Numbered from the stretch's first letter, positions 34,331 to 43,901 are shown. The stretch: 64,000 bases of DNA from Rs1 sp038900335 (GCA_038900335.1 JBBMRB010000011.1:62001-126000); one strand, 5' to 3'. Numbers and translations are program-made. The notes: generated by a model not told the origin, from the sequence alone.

Positions 34331-36646
34331 CTAGACCCCTTCAGTTTTTTGCTTTTTAAGCCATTCATTAAGCTCAGCAATGGGTTGTGGACGGCTAATA
34401 AAGTAGCCCTGTGCTTTTTCGCAACCTCTTTGCTTTAACCAATCAAGAGCGAACTCATCTTCAATGCCCTCCGCTACAATAGTTAACCCCATATTGTGGG
34501 CAAGTTCAATGGTCGAGAGCACGATAATTTGATCATCTGGATCCTCTTTAAGTCTCTGAACAAAGGATTTATCAATTTTCAGCTCATGAACCGGCAATTG
34601 CTTCAATTGAGCAAGTGATGAATAACCGGTGCCATAATCATCTATCGACAACTTAAAGCCTTTTTCTTTGAAGCGTTTTAATACAGCTATTGCCGCCTCT
34701 GGATCATCGACAACCGCGCTCTCCGTCACCTCCAATGTAAAACGATGCGCAGGTACGTTCTCACTATCAATAGTGTCACAAAAGTTATGATAGAAATCAG
34801 GGTCACGAACATCATACGCCGATATGTTAACCGCCAAATTAAAATCATAACCTTGCTTTAGCCACATTTTATACTGTGTGACCACCTGGCTAAAGACCCA
34901 GCGTGTCAACTGTGTTATTTGACCTGTCTGCTCTGCAATAGGGATAAAATCATCTGGTGGCACTAGTCCTAAAGATGGATGACGCCACCTAACAAGCGCT
35001 TCCATGTGTGTAATAAACTCTGTACTGAGCTGCATTTTAGGCTGATAGAAAACTTCTAATTGATTATGCGAAATCGCTATTTTAAAGTCAGACATCAAAC
35101 TCAAACGCTCAACCGTATTCACTTCAAGGTCAGGGTTATAAATTTGTATTTGTTGATTTTTTCTGCGGGTAAAATGCAGCGCTGTATCCGCCATCTGCAA
35201 CAGAATCAAATAATCCTGTGAATGCTGAGGGAAGCAGGCAATACCCACTCTGAACTGTAGTTGTAGCGATAAACACTGATGCTCAAAAGGCGCCTCTAAT
35301 TGCTTATCAATATTTGCAATCAAAGCGGGTAATTGGCCTTCTTCATATTGATCACTTAATAATATAAACTCATCTGCACCTAGATGAAACACTTGTGATA
35401 TACCGCTAATAACACTTAACTTAACAGCGGCATCTTGGATCAAACTATCGCCAACACTATGGCCTAACGTGTCATTTATCTCAGTTAAACGAGATAAATT
35501 CAAATGAAATATTGCATAGCGTTTATGACAATCACTCAACTTAGATAACTCAGTGACCAACATATTACGATTTGGTAAGCCTGTCATTTTATCGTGATTA
35601 GCTAAGTGCTCCATCGCCTGCTCTCGATGAAGTACTGCTTTTTGCATTTCGTTAAACTCGTTGGCTAGCTGGCCTAACTCACTTTGATCTTGGATGTCTA
35701 TCTGCTGATGATAATCGCCGCTCGCTATTTTCTTAGCTTGCTCAACCAATACTTTCACAGGTTTGGTAATGGAGGCCGCTATTGCATAGGCACCAGCGAG
35801 CGATAACACTAACGTGGCAATGACTAGCATAATAATCTGCCACCACTGCCCCTGTAATACTTCAACTAAATCTGCACGCAAAGCAAACATGCCGACACCT
35901 AATTCAACAACTTCAGATTCAGATATAATTTTTCGCTGCACGATATAACCAGGAGGCCCGTCCCCCTTTATAATAGGTTCCACCAGCTTTAACTGCTCAT
36001 TTTGGGCAGACGATGCGATCATCTTCCAAACATCACCGTGTTTAACCATAAAACTTGTTTCTAAACCGGTAATGTTTTTGTATTTGTGCGCTAACCTTGA
36101 GTCGATTTCAAAACCAAAGCCGACCCAACCAATAGTATTAGAGCCCACTTTAATCGGTGATAAACTCAGCTGATATAACGCATTTTTAAAAGGGTATAAG
36201 TGCGACAATGATTCATTGACCGACAGCCAATTCGGATATTTAAAAGCCTGATCCAGCTCGTCCCCTATCTTCGCTTTTGCACTTGAGGCAATACGCTGGA
36301 CTATAATTTGAGACTTAACAATTCCCTCACCTGATATCGCCATCACCATATCGGCATCAATGCGTTTACGGTGATTATTTAATGCCACATCTAAACTGCG
36401 AGGGTCTTCATTGAACACCTGTTTAATGCCGAAATCTTTCGCGGCGGTGGTGGCAAACGCCGTCAAATAATAATGCCTGCTATCAAATAACTCACTGAAA
36501 ATAGTGTTCGCATTTTGCAATCTATTTTGTATTTGCAAGCGCTCTTTACTCTGCTGCCCCGAGTATACCGACCACAGCGCAATAGCCTGCACAAGTAATA
36601 GCAGGAGCACAAAAAAGACAAAAATTTTACTTTTTAAGCTTTTCAA
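34331..36646 (-). CDS. Sensor-HAMP-GGDEF-EAL c-di-GMP phosphodiesterase
   Basis: A 771-residue membrane signalling protein. Transmembrane helix (about 8-27), periplasmic Cache-like sensor (about 30-262), second helix (266-290), HAMP (about 292-345), GGDEF domain (about 350-505) and EAL domain (about 515-765). The cyclase motif is degenerate, GADEF (423-427), and the first metal-binding segment reads HLNLSRL instead of DLDxF, so synthesis is unlikely. The EAL domain is complete: EAL (549-551) in MEALVRWRHP, EVTESA, DDYGTGYSS, KIDKSFV, VAEGIED. It should hydrolyse c-di-GMP. Start is TTG with AAGG 8 bases upstream. It lies between a cupredoxin and a barrel protein. Confidence 0.85.
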   Translation of the reverse strand: MKSLKSKIFVFFVLLLLLVQAIALWSVYSGQQSKERLQIQNRLQNANTIFSELFDSRHYYLTAFATTAAKDFGIKQVFNEDPRSLDVALNNHRKRIDADMVMAISGEGIVKSQIIVQRIASSAKAKIGDELDQAFKYPNWLSVNESLSHLYPFKNALYQLSLSPIKVGSNTIGWVGFGFEIDSRLAHKYKNITGLETSFMVKHGDVWKMIASSAQNEQLKLVEPIIKGDGPPGYIVQRKIISESEVVELGVGMFALRADLVEVLQGQWWQIIMLVIATLVLSLAGAYAIAASITKPVKVLVEQAKKIASGDYHQQIDIQDQSELGQLANEFNEMQKAVLHREQAMEHLANHDKMTGLPNRNMLVTELSKLSDCHKRYAIFHLNLSRLTEINDTLGHSVGDSLIQDAAVKLSVISGISQVFHLGADEFILLSDQYEEGQLPALIANIDKQLEAPFEHQCLSLQLQFRVGIACFPQHSQDYLILLQMADTALHFTRRKNQQIQIYNPDLEVNTVERLSLMSDFKIAISHNQLEVFYQPKMQLSTEFITHMEALVRWRHPSLGLVPPDDFIPIAEQTGQITQLTRWVFSQVVTQYKMWLKQGYDFNLAVNISAYDVRDPDFYHNFCDTIDSENVPAHRFTLEVTESAVVDDPEAAIAVLKRFKEKGFKLSIDDYGTGYSSLAQLKQLPVHELKIDKSFVQRLKEDPDDQIIVLSTIELAHNMGLTIVAEGIEDEFALDWLKQRGCEKAQGYFISRPQPIAELNEWLKKQKTEGV

Positions 36647-36666
36647 AAATGTAGCCTTAATAAGGT

Positions 36667-37332
36667 TTAATTAGATGAAAGATAATCAAAACCGCCTTCA
36701 TTGCTTTGACTTGGTATCTCCGCCATTTTCTTGGTTAACTTCAAGCTAACACTGGCATTATCATCAGCAACATCTAATTGTGTTACTAGACGATTATTTG
36801 CATCTTGTATTTGCGGGTGCCAGGCCGTTACAGCATACTTACCTAAAACATCGACATTAAATGATGCCACACCAGCCTTATCTGTTTTCGCATAGTAAGG
36901 CGTGTTAACAGATAGATAGACACCTCCCATCCAATCATGCACGTTACAACCCATGATGATTGCACTCTCATCCTCACCATCAGCTGCTAATTTATGCATG
37001 ACATGCTCGTTGGATTTAACGATAAGATTAAACTTGTTTCCCTTAGTGATAGAGTAGATATGATGAGTGATTGGATCATCGTTTCTAAACTCTATATCCG
37101 CCCCTTTTTGACCGACACTAATATAGGGCGCGAACGCTTGACCTTGTTGCGAGATAATCAATGGTGTCTTGTTTTGTACCAACACTTGTTGCTCTAAAGG
37201 CAGCAAATATACCACGATATCAGCTAAAGGCTGTTCTGTATTGCTCAGCACATTCACACTCACTTGTGCTGCAACAACATTTGCACTAATAATACTAGAT
37301 AAACCAATAAGACAATGACCTAAAAAATTCAT
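36667..37332 (-). CDS. Periplasmic cupredoxin-like (methylamine-utilisation-type) protein
   Basis: A 221-residue exported protein with a signal peptide ending VAA (about residue 22). The core resembles proteins annotated methylamine utilization protein: ISVGQKGADIEFRNDDPITHHIYS and MGCNVHDWMGGVYLSVNTPYYAKTD. His90/91, Cys129, His132 and Met135 are placed like the ligands of a type 1 copper site, so copper binding is likely. A C-terminal beta domain (about 145-205) carries a GKYAVTAWHP segment like carboxypeptidase-regulatory folds. It is first of a three-gene operon with a c-di-GMP phosphodiesterase and a barrel protein. No other methylamine genes are here, so the common name is probably misleading. 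Confidence 0.75.
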   Translation of the reverse strand: MNFLGHCLIGLSSIISANVVAAQVSVNVLSNTEQPLADIVVYLLPLEQQVLVQNKTPLIISQQGQAFAPYISVGQKGADIEFRNDDPITHHIYSITKGNKFNLIVKSNEHVMHKLAADGEDESAIIMGCNVHDWMGGVYLSVNTPYYAKTDKAGVASFNVDVLGKYAVTAWHPQIQDANNRLVTQLDVADDNASVSLKLTKKMAEIPSQSNEGGFDYLSSN

Positions 37333-37561
37333 AGTTAACCCTAACTCTAGTTAGTGATATACACATCATTAGTGTATTAATGATAGCCTTCTTTCTGATT
37401 ATCTAAAGAAGCTAAAACAATATACTTATTAGCGCCACTTTAAGCTATGCAAACTGGCTCACTAAGCAATGTAAATACGAAATAATCCTATTAATAACAA
37501 GAAGCCGCTAGATAACTAGCTGTACACAGCAATAACAGAAAAGCTTTAATAAACGCAAGAC

Positions 37562-37595
37562 AAAAAAAAGCCCCAGTATAAACTGAGGCTTTTTT
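37562..37595 (-). terminator. Intrinsic terminator of rpmB-rpmG
   Basis: On the minus strand AAAAAAGCCTCAGT / ACTGGGGCTTTTTTTT with loop TTAT and one mismatch, 13 bases past the rpmG stop and followed by a T-run. Confidence 0.9.
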
Positions 37596-37608
37596 AGCTA
37601 AATTAAAA

Positions 37609-37779
37609 TTACTTAATTTTAGCTTCTTTATACATAACGTGCTGACGTACTACAGGATCAAATTTCTTGATCTCCATTTTTTCTGGCATAGTACGTTTGT
37701 TTTTGTCTGTTGTGTAGAAATGACCAGTACCAGCTGATGATACTAGACGAATCTTTTCACGATTACCTTTAGCAGCCAT
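37609..37779 (-). CDS. rpmG: Ribosomal protein L33
   Basis: A 56-residue large-subunit protein. Starts MAAKGNREKIRLVSSAGTG, then HFYTTDKNKRTMPEKMEIKKFDP (residues about 20-42) and ends KEAKIK. It has no CxxC pairs, so it is the zinc-free form of L33. It follows rpmB by 12 bases with GGAG before the ATG, in the order rpmB-rpmG found across gammaproteobacteria, and is followed by an intrinsic terminator. Confidence 0.98.
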   Translation of the reverse strand: MAAKGNREKIRLVSSAGTGHFYTTDKNKRTMPEKMEIKKFDPVVRQHVMYKEAKIK

Positions 37780-37791
37780 TTTTTATCTCCT

Positions 37792-38028
37792 TTAAACCTT
37801 TTCGCCACGAGCGCGAATATCTGTAAGAACTGCATCGATACCTTTTTTGTCGATGATACGCATGCCTTTAGAAGAAACACGTAAACGAACAAAGCGGTTT
37901 TCTGTTTCTACCCAGAAACGGTGCCAGTGTAGGTTTGGTAAAAAACGACGACGCGTTTTACGTTGAGAGTGGGAAACATTGTTTCCTGTTACTGGGCGCT
38001 TACCCGTAACAACACAAACTTTAGCCAT
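37792..38028 (-). CDS. rpmB: Ribosomal protein L28
   Basis: A 78-residue large-subunit protein: MAKVCVVTGKRPVTGNNVSHS, QRKTRRRFLPNLHWHRFWV and a C-terminal GIDAVLTDIRARGEKV. The start is ATG 38028, the family start; an in-frame codon further upstream would add eight non-conserved residues. It is co-transcribed with rpmG. Confidence 0.98.
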   Translation of the reverse strand: MAKVCVVTGKRPVTGNNVSHSQRKTRRRFLPNLHWHRFWVETENRFVRLRVSSKGMRIIDKKGIDAVLTDIRARGEKV

Positions 38029-38266
38029 TATAAAACTCCAATTTAGGAACAAGTTACATCTATTCTGATACTTATTGACAGTGAAAAAATACTATCGCAG
38101 GTGGAGCGTCCGTAACTAATAGACAGAAATCCCGAACCAGCTCGAATAGAAGCGCGAGATATTACAGCTAAAACATATTAATAGCTAGTCTAAATGGTAT
38201 TTATTATTAAGTTGCAGTTTGGGCCGAAAAACCCTCAGTCACATTGTACTGCTGCCCAAGAGTTTG

Positions 38267-38941
38267 TTACAACAAACCTCTACTGGCAAAAGAGACAGGC
38301 TTGCCATTACCTATAATAATATGATCTAACACATCAATATCAACTAGTGCCAAAGCCTGTTTGAGCTTATCGGTAATTTGACGATCAGCCATTGAGGGCT
38401 CCGCCACTCCCGATGGGTGATTATGCGAGAAGATAACCGCTGCAGCATTATAAGAAAGCGCTTTTTTCACTACCTCTCTAGGGTACACAGAAGCGGCATT
38501 AACGGTGCCTTTAAATAAAATATCAAAACCTAGCACACTATACTTATTATCAAGAAACAGGCAGGCGAACAATTCTCTTTTATGGTGTCTTAATTGCGCA
38601 ATGAGATACTGCTCCACCTTATCTGAATTACTCATCACATCACCGCTTGCGATAACGTGCCCTAGATAGCGTCTGTTCATTTCTATCACGGCTTGTAACT
38701 GGCAAAATTTCGCAGCACCTAAACCTTTTCCCTGGCAAAATTGCTGCTGCTCTGCTTCAAATATTTGTCGCAGCCCTCCAAAGCTAATTAATAACTGACT
38801 AGCTAGTTCGACCGCATTAATTCCTTTAACGCCTGTCCTTAAAAAAATCGCCAACAACTCGGCATCAGATAATGCCTGAGCTCCATTGATAAGCAGTTTC
38901 TCTCTAGGGCGCTGATTTGTCGGCCAATCAGAAATAGACAT
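38267..38941 (-). CDS. radC: RadC family JAMM-domain protein
   Basis: A 224-residue RadC protein. An N-terminal helix-hairpin-helix-like part (SDWPTNQRPREKLLINGAQALSDAELLAIFLRTG, described by its ends, residues 4-37) is followed by a JAMM/MPN metalloprotease-like domain with the zinc motif SHNHPSG..D (about 170-185). Despite its name the family has no proven repair role. I start at ATG 38941, which has AAGGAGGG upstream; that same ribosome site would be inside the longer GTG-started frame. It is divergent from coaBC and upstream of rpmB on the same strand, the usual gammaproteobacterial order. Confidence 0.95.
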   Translation of the reverse strand: MSISDWPTNQRPREKLLINGAQALSDAELLAIFLRTGVKGINAVELASQLLISFGGLRQIFEAEQQQFCQGKGLGAAKFCQLQAVIEMNRRYLGHVIASGDVMSNSDKVEQYLIAQLRHHKRELFACLFLDNKYSVLGFDILFKGTVNAASVYPREVVKKALSYNAAAVIFSHNHPSGVAEPSMADRQITDKLKQALALVDIDVLDHIIIGNGKPVSFASRGLL

Positions 38942-39139
38942 TCTACCCTCCTTGCTAAACACCTAGAAAACTGCCTCTAGCATATTACAATCACTATAAA
39001 GGCACACGTCAAAACGACTAATGCGCGATTAAATACAAAAAAATATTAGCTTACTCTTCGAAAAGTACGTCCTTAATGTTATCGTAGCCCGCTATTATAT
39101 ATTTCAACATAATCTTAGGTGTGACAAGGTCTTTTGGGT

Positions 39140-40348
39140 ATGCAACGACTAACCAACAAACGTATCATCCTTGGTATAACAGGCGGAATTGCCGCTTATA
39201 AATGTGCCGAGCTAGTACGCCTTTATAAAAAAAGCGGTGCCGATGTGCGCGTCGTCATGACAAACGCTGCACAACAGTTTATTACCCCGCTCACCTTGCA
39301 AGCGCTATCGGGTAATATCGTCCACACCACACTACTAGATCCAGAAGCTGAAGCAGGTATGGGCCATATTGAACTGGCACGCTGGGCAGATATTATTGTC
39401 ATTGCACCTGCTAGCGCTGATTTTATCGCGCGTTTAAATAGCGGTATGGCTAACGATTTACTCACCACTTTATGCCTGGCCAGTATCGCCCCTGTGTGTA
39501 TCGCACCGGCTATGAATCAGGCGATGTGGTCATCTGCTTTAACCCAAAAAAATATTAAAGAGCTTGAAAGCATCCCTAGAAAGATTACTTTTTGGGGCCC
39601 TGCTGCAGGCGAGCAAGCGTGTGGTGATATAGGCTTAGGCAGAATGATAGAGCCAAGTGAGATTGCCCTAAGTAGCGCAGAGCAATTTCAATCGCGCTCA
39701 CTATCTGGAAAAACTGTACATATTACGGCGGGCCCTACTCGCGAAGCAATTGATCCAGTGCGCTTTTTATCTAATCACAGCTCTGGAAAAATGGGCTATG
39801 CACTTGCTCAGGCGGCAGTGGAAGCCGGCGCTAAAGTAAAGCTAATTAGCGGGCCTGTTAGCATTAACTGCCCGCAAGGCGTAGAGCGTATTATGGTCGA
39901 GAGCGCGCAGCAAATGCTCGATGAGGTATTAGCCGATATCAGCGAGTGCGATATTTTTATCGGCTGCGCTGCCGTTGCAGATTTCAGACCTGAGACCGTA
40001 CAAAATAATAAAATGAAAAAGGGAGCTAGTGACACTATGACTCTCAAGCTTGTTAAAAACCCGGATATCATTGCCAGTGTAGCAAATCGTCCAGACAAAC
40101 CTTTTACTGTCGGTTTTGCTGCTGAAACCCAAAATGTACTTGAGTATGCCAAGCATAAGCTGACCCGTAAAAACCTAGATTTAATCGCTGCTAATAACGT
40201 TGCAGACCAAAACATTGGCTTTAATTCAGATGACAATGCATTGACACTGATCAGCGCGCAACAAACATTAAGCTTAGGCCAAGCTCGCAAGTCAGTACTT
40301 GCTACGCAATTAATTGAACATATCGCTAATTTACTAAACTTAGATTAA
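39140..40348 (+). CDS. coaBC: Bifunctional CoaBC (Dfp), coenzyme A synthesis
   Basis: A 402-residue enzyme that joins cysteine to phosphopantothenate and then decarboxylates the product. The N-terminal CoaC flavoprotein part (about 1-180) shows ILGITGGIAAYKCAELVR, SADFIARLNSGMANDLL and APAMNQAMW with the PXMNXXMW motif. The C-terminal CoaB synthetase part (about 185-400) shows HITAGPTREAIDPVRFLSNHSSGKMGYALA and VGFAAET. ATG 39140 is chosen over a TTG two codons earlier. It heads a plus-strand run coaBC-dut-algC-argB-slmA and is divergent from radC. Confidence 0.97.
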   Translation: MQRLTNKRIILGITGGIAAYKCAELVRLYKKSGADVRVVMTNAAQQFITPLTLQALSGNIVHTTLLDPEAEAGMGHIELARWADIIVIAPASADFIARLNSGMANDLLTTLCLASIAPVCIAPAMNQAMWSSALTQKNIKELESIPRKITFWGPAAGEQACGDIGLGRMIEPSEIALSSAEQFQSRSLSGKTVHITAGPTREAIDPVRFLSNHSSGKMGYALAQAAVEAGAKVKLISGPVSINCPQGVERIMVESAQQMLDEVLADISECDIFIGCAAVADFRPETVQNNKMKKGASDTMTLKLVKNPDIIASVANRPDKPFTVGFAAETQNVLEYAKHKLTRKNLDLIAANNVADQNIGFNSDDNALTLISAQQTLSLGQARKSVLATQLIEHIANLLNLD

Positions 40349-40394
40349 ACAATGATAGTGAATTATTGCTTACTTATTTAAAGATTGGATCAAC

Positions 40395-40850
40395 ATGAAT
40401 AAATTACAAGTTAAAATTTTAGACCCTCGCATTGGCGATCAATACCCATTACCTAGCTATGCAACGCCAGGTTCAGCTGGGCTAGATTTAAGAGCATGTC
40501 TTGATGACAAACTAGTCATCAAGCCAGGTGAAACTCACCTGATTCCAACGGGCATGGCTATTCATATCGCCGACCCAGCGCTGTGCGCGATGATTCTTCC
40601 ACGCTCAGGCCTTGGCCACAAACACGGCATCGTACTGGGCAATCTTGTCGGTTTAATTGACTCTGATTATCAAGGCCAGTTATTTGTATCTGTCTGGAAT
40701 AGAGGCGATACTACTTTTACGATGGAGCCAGGTGAGCGCATGGCTCAGCTGGTATTAGTACCTGTCGTACAAGCATCGTTTGATATCGTTGATGAGTTTG
40801 ATTCATCAGACAGAGGTGAAGGCGGTTTCGGCTCATCTGGTCGTGCTTAA
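40395..40850 (+). CDS. dut: dUTPase
   Basis: A 151-residue trimeric deoxyuridine triphosphatase that converts dUTP to dUMP and keeps uracil out of DNA. All five motifs are present: PGSAGLDLRA, PRSGLGHKHG, GNLVGLIDSDYQGQ, GERMAQLV and the C-terminal RGEGGFGSSG that closes over the substrate. Position after coaBC is conserved in gammaproteobacteria. Confidence 0.98.
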   Translation: MNKLQVKILDPRIGDQYPLPSYATPGSAGLDLRACLDDKLVIKPGETHLIPTGMAIHIADPALCAMILPRSGLGHKHGIVLGNLVGLIDSDYQGQLFVSVWNRGDTTFTMEPGERMAQLVLVPVVQASFDIVDEFDSSDRGEGGFGSSGRA

Positions 40851-40906
40851 TCACGCTTTAACAATAATAACCTACTTAAAATAGCACTACTAATTGAGAT
40901 AATGGA

Positions 40907-42292
40907 ATGTCATATACTTTACAAGACTTGGATCATAATATTTTTCGCGCCTACGATATTCGCGGTATTGTTGGCGATGCTCTCACCGATGCCACGGTGT
41001 ATCATTTGGGCCGCGCCTTTGCCACCCAAGCCAAAAAAGACAATGTAAAGAGTGTGTGTGTTGCCGCTGATGGTCGAATTTCTAGCCCCCACCTTAAAAA
41101 TCTATTAATAGAGGGGTTATTAGATGGTGGCGTTGATGTCAGCGATATTGGCTTCGTTGCTACCCCTGTTCTATATTATGCAGCACATCACAGTGCCGAC
41201 TTAACCGGCATTATGATTACCGGCAGTCACAACCCTAAAGATTATAATGGCTTTAAAATGATGCTATCGGGCAACACCTTAGCATTAGATGAAATACAGC
41301 AATTAAAAACGATTATGCTCAGTCAAGATTACAGTGAAGGCGAAGGTGATGTCAGTGCTAATGATGTACGCGGTGCCTACATCCATAGCATGGTTAAAGA
41401 TATTAAACTGAGCCGACCTTTAAAAACAGTCGTTGACTGCGGTAACGGTATCCCAGGGGAGATGAACCCAGGCGTGATTAAAGCACTAGGCTGTGAAGTG
41501 ACTCCTTTGTACTGTGAGGTTGATGGCAACTTCCCAAATCACCACCCAGACCCTGGTAAAATCGAGAACCTGACAAAATGCATCAGCGAAGTGAAGCGCT
41601 TAAACGCCGATGTTGGCTTAGCATTTGATGGTGATGGCGATCGTGTTGGTATTGTCACGCCTAAGGGCAACATGGTTTATGCTGATCGCCTAATGATGCT
41701 GTTTGCTCAAGATGTGTTATCGAGAAACCCAGGGGCTGAAATTATTTATGATGTTAAATGCTCACGCTTATTACACCAAGTGATTAGCGAAGCTGGCGGC
41801 ACTGGCACCATGTGGAAAACAGGCCACTCTCTAATCAAGCGTAAGATGCGTGAAACAGGCGCATTGCTAGCCGGTGAGATGAGTGGCCACGTATTCTTTA
41901 AAGAGCGCTGGTACGGCTTTGATGACGGTTTATATGCCGCTGCGCGCTTACTTGAGATACTCTCTGCAAGCGAGCTAGATCTAGATGAGATTTTTGCTCA
42001 ATTCCCCAATGAGATGAGCACACCTGAAATTAACATTCAGGTTAGTGATGAAAACAAGTTTGAAATAATAGAAAAAATGCAAGCGGCACAATATCAAGGC
42101 GGCGATAAGAATACGATTGATGGTGTTCGCGTTGATTACAGTGATGGCTGGGGCTTGGTGCGTGCATCAAATACCACGCCGGTATTGGTTTTGAGATTTG
42201 AAGCGAGTAGCAAAGCAGCACTTGAGCGTATTCGCAATCAGTTCCAAACACAATTACACGCTATTGATCTATCTCTCAATATTTGTCACTAA
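40907..42292 (+). CDS. algC: Phosphomannomutase/phosphoglucomutase
   Basis: A 461-residue alpha-D-phosphohexomutase of the AlgC type, interconverting 6- and 1-phosphates of mannose or glucose for LPS and exopolysaccharide precursors. Motifs: FRAYDIRGIVGD at the start, TGSHNPKDYNG with the phosphoserine (about residue 107), DGDGDRVGIV metal loop (about 243-252), GEMSGHVFF sugar-binding loop and the phosphate-binding RASNTTPVLVLRFEA near the end. The dut-algC-argB order matches Pseudomonas. Confidence 0.95.
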   Translation: MSYTLQDLDHNIFRAYDIRGIVGDALTDATVYHLGRAFATQAKKDNVKSVCVAADGRISSPHLKNLLIEGLLDGGVDVSDIGFVATPVLYYAAHHSADLTGIMITGSHNPKDYNGFKMMLSGNTLALDEIQQLKTIMLSQDYSEGEGDVSANDVRGAYIHSMVKDIKLSRPLKTVVDCGNGIPGEMNPGVIKALGCEVTPLYCEVDGNFPNHHPDPGKIENLTKCISEVKRLNADVGLAFDGDGDRVGIVTPKGNMVYADRLMMLFAQDVLSRNPGAEIIYDVKCSRLLHQVISEAGGTGTMWKTGHSLIKRKMRETGALLAGEMSGHVFFKERWYGFDDGLYAAARLLEILSASELDLDEIFAQFPNEMSTPEINIQVSDENKFEIIEKMQAAQYQGGDKNTIDGVRVDYSDGWGLVRASNTTPVLVLRFEASSKAALERIRNQFQTQLHAIDLSLNICH

Positions 42293-42358
42293 ATATTATT
42301 ACTATAACAATTAACGCTTTTAAAAATCTCATATTTGAGATGCAGCAATAGAGGAAAT

Positions 42359-43291
42359 ATGATTGCTATGCCACTAACACGTAAGCAAGCGATGAATACC
42401 GCTGAAGTACTCAGCACCGCCGTCCCTTATATCCAGCAATTTGCCGGTAAAACGATCGTCATTAAATACGGCGGCAACGCGATGACCGACGACAAGCTAA
42501 AGCAGAGCTTTGCCCGTGATATCGTGATGATGAAACTCATAGGCTTAAACCCTATTGTTGTGCATGGCGGCGGCCCTCAAATTGGTAGCTTGCTTGCACA
42601 ATTAAACATTGAATCACATTTTATTAACGGCATGCGTGTCACCGACTCTAAAACCATGAACGTGGTAGAAATGGTACTCGGCGGCATGGTCAACAAAGAA
42701 ATTGTCGGTTTAATTAACCTCAATGGCGGTAACGCCATCGGCTTAACTGGCAAAGATGGTAACTTATTAAAGGCAACCAAGCTTAAAGTTAAGCACAAGA
42801 CACCTGAAATGTCGGCCTCTGAAATTATCGATATAGGCCACGTTGGCGAAGTACAGGAAGTCAATACAGACTTATTGAACATGCTAACAAATTCTGACTA
42901 TATTCCGGTAATAGCACCTATCGGCGTAGATGATCAAGGGGTTGCATACAATATTAATGCCGACTTAGTCGCCGGCAAAGTAGCAGAGGTACTCAAAGCT
43001 GAAAAGCTAATACTTTTAACTAACATCGCAGGTCTGATGAACGCTGAAGGTGAAATTCTTACCGGCTTAACAACCCAAGAAGTTGATGTTCTTATTGCAG
43101 ATGGCACGATACACGGTGGCATGCTGCCGAAAATAGGCTGTGCATTAAGCGCTGTTGACGGCGGTGTTAATAGCGTACATATTATTGATGGCCGTGTTGA
43201 ACATTCATGTCTTTTAGAAATATTTACCGATGAAGGTGTTGGCACACTGATTACCAATTCAGAAAACCAACCAACGATTAGCAACTCTTAA
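42359..43291 (+). CDS. argB: N-acetylglutamate kinase
   Basis: A 310-residue amino-acid kinase, second step of arginine synthesis (phosphorylates N-acetylglutamate). Motifs: IVIKYGGNAM, VVHGGGPQIG, NGMRVTD, GGMVNKEIV, LTGKDG, INADLVAGKVAEVL and HGGMLPKIGCALSAVDGGV. The N-terminal helix before KYGG is the type found in arginine-sensitive hexameric enzymes, so feedback inhibition by arginine is likely. ATG 42359 has AGAGGA just upstream; a TTG 24 bases earlier is rejected. Confidence 0.96.
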   Translation: MIAMPLTRKQAMNTAEVLSTAVPYIQQFAGKTIVIKYGGNAMTDDKLKQSFARDIVMMKLIGLNPIVVHGGGPQIGSLLAQLNIESHFINGMRVTDSKTMNVVEMVLGGMVNKEIVGLINLNGGNAIGLTGKDGNLLKATKLKVKHKTPEMSASEIIDIGHVGEVQEVNTDLLNMLTNSDYIPVIAPIGVDDQGVAYNINADLVAGKVAEVLKAEKLILLTNIAGLMNAEGEILTGLTTQEVDVLIADGTIHGGMLPKIGCALSAVDGGVNSVHIIDGRVEHSCLLEIFTDEGVGTLITNSENQPTISNS

Positions 43292-43313
43292 TTGATGGGT
43301 GTAAAGGGCTAAA

Positions 43314-43901
43314 ATGACTGAAAAAGCTAAGATTTCAAGGCGTGATCAAATACTGCAATGTCTGGTGTTAATGCTGGAGAGGGAACCTGGTTCACGTATT
43401 ACCACAGCGGCCCTAGCAAAAAGCGTCGGCGTTTCAGAAGCGGCCCTATATCGCCATTTTCCCAGTAAAGCGAAGATGTTTGAAGGCCTGATTAACTTCA
43501 TTGAAGAAACCGTGTTTTCAAGGACAAAACTGATTATTAGCGCTAATACTGGCGGTGTTAAGCAGTGCGAGCAAATACTGATATTAGTGCTGACATTTGT
43601 CGAGCGCAACCCAGGCCTTGCCCGCATTTTAACAGGAGATGCCCTTCAAGGTGAATCTTCACGCCTGCACAACAGTGTCAATCAGTTTTTTGAACGCCTA
43701 GAAACACAAATCAAACAGATTTTAAGGGAAGCCGAACTAAAAGAAGGCCTTAAAACACAAGCAACTGCCAGTGTCTGCGCGAACTTAATGCTCGCCTGTG
43801 TAGAGGGCCGTATTAGACAATACGTTCGCAGCGAGTATAAACGCAAGCCGACACAACAATGGTCTGATCAATGGCCTAGGTTAGTAGCAGGTATTTTCTA
43901 A
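43314..43901 (+). CDS. slmA: Nucleoid occlusion factor SlmA
   Basis: A 195-residue TetR-fold DNA-binding protein that blocks FtsZ assembly over the chromosome. The N-terminal helix-turn-helix is diagnostic: RRDQILQCLVLMLER, ITTAALAKSVGVSEAALYRHFPSKAKMFEGLI (given by parts, about 28-60). The rest matches SlmA in length. It follows argB by 22 bases; in E. coli slmA follows dut directly, so algC and argB are inserted between in this lineage. Its target FtsZ is encoded in the same window. Confidence 0.95.
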   Translation: MTEKAKISRRDQILQCLVLMLEREPGSRITTAALAKSVGVSEAALYRHFPSKAKMFEGLINFIEETVFSRTKLIISANTGGVKQCEQILILVLTFVERNPGLARILTGDALQGESSRLHNSVNQFFERLETQIKQILREAELKEGLKTQATASVCANLMLACVEGRIRQYVRSEYKRKPTQQWSDQWPRLVAGIF

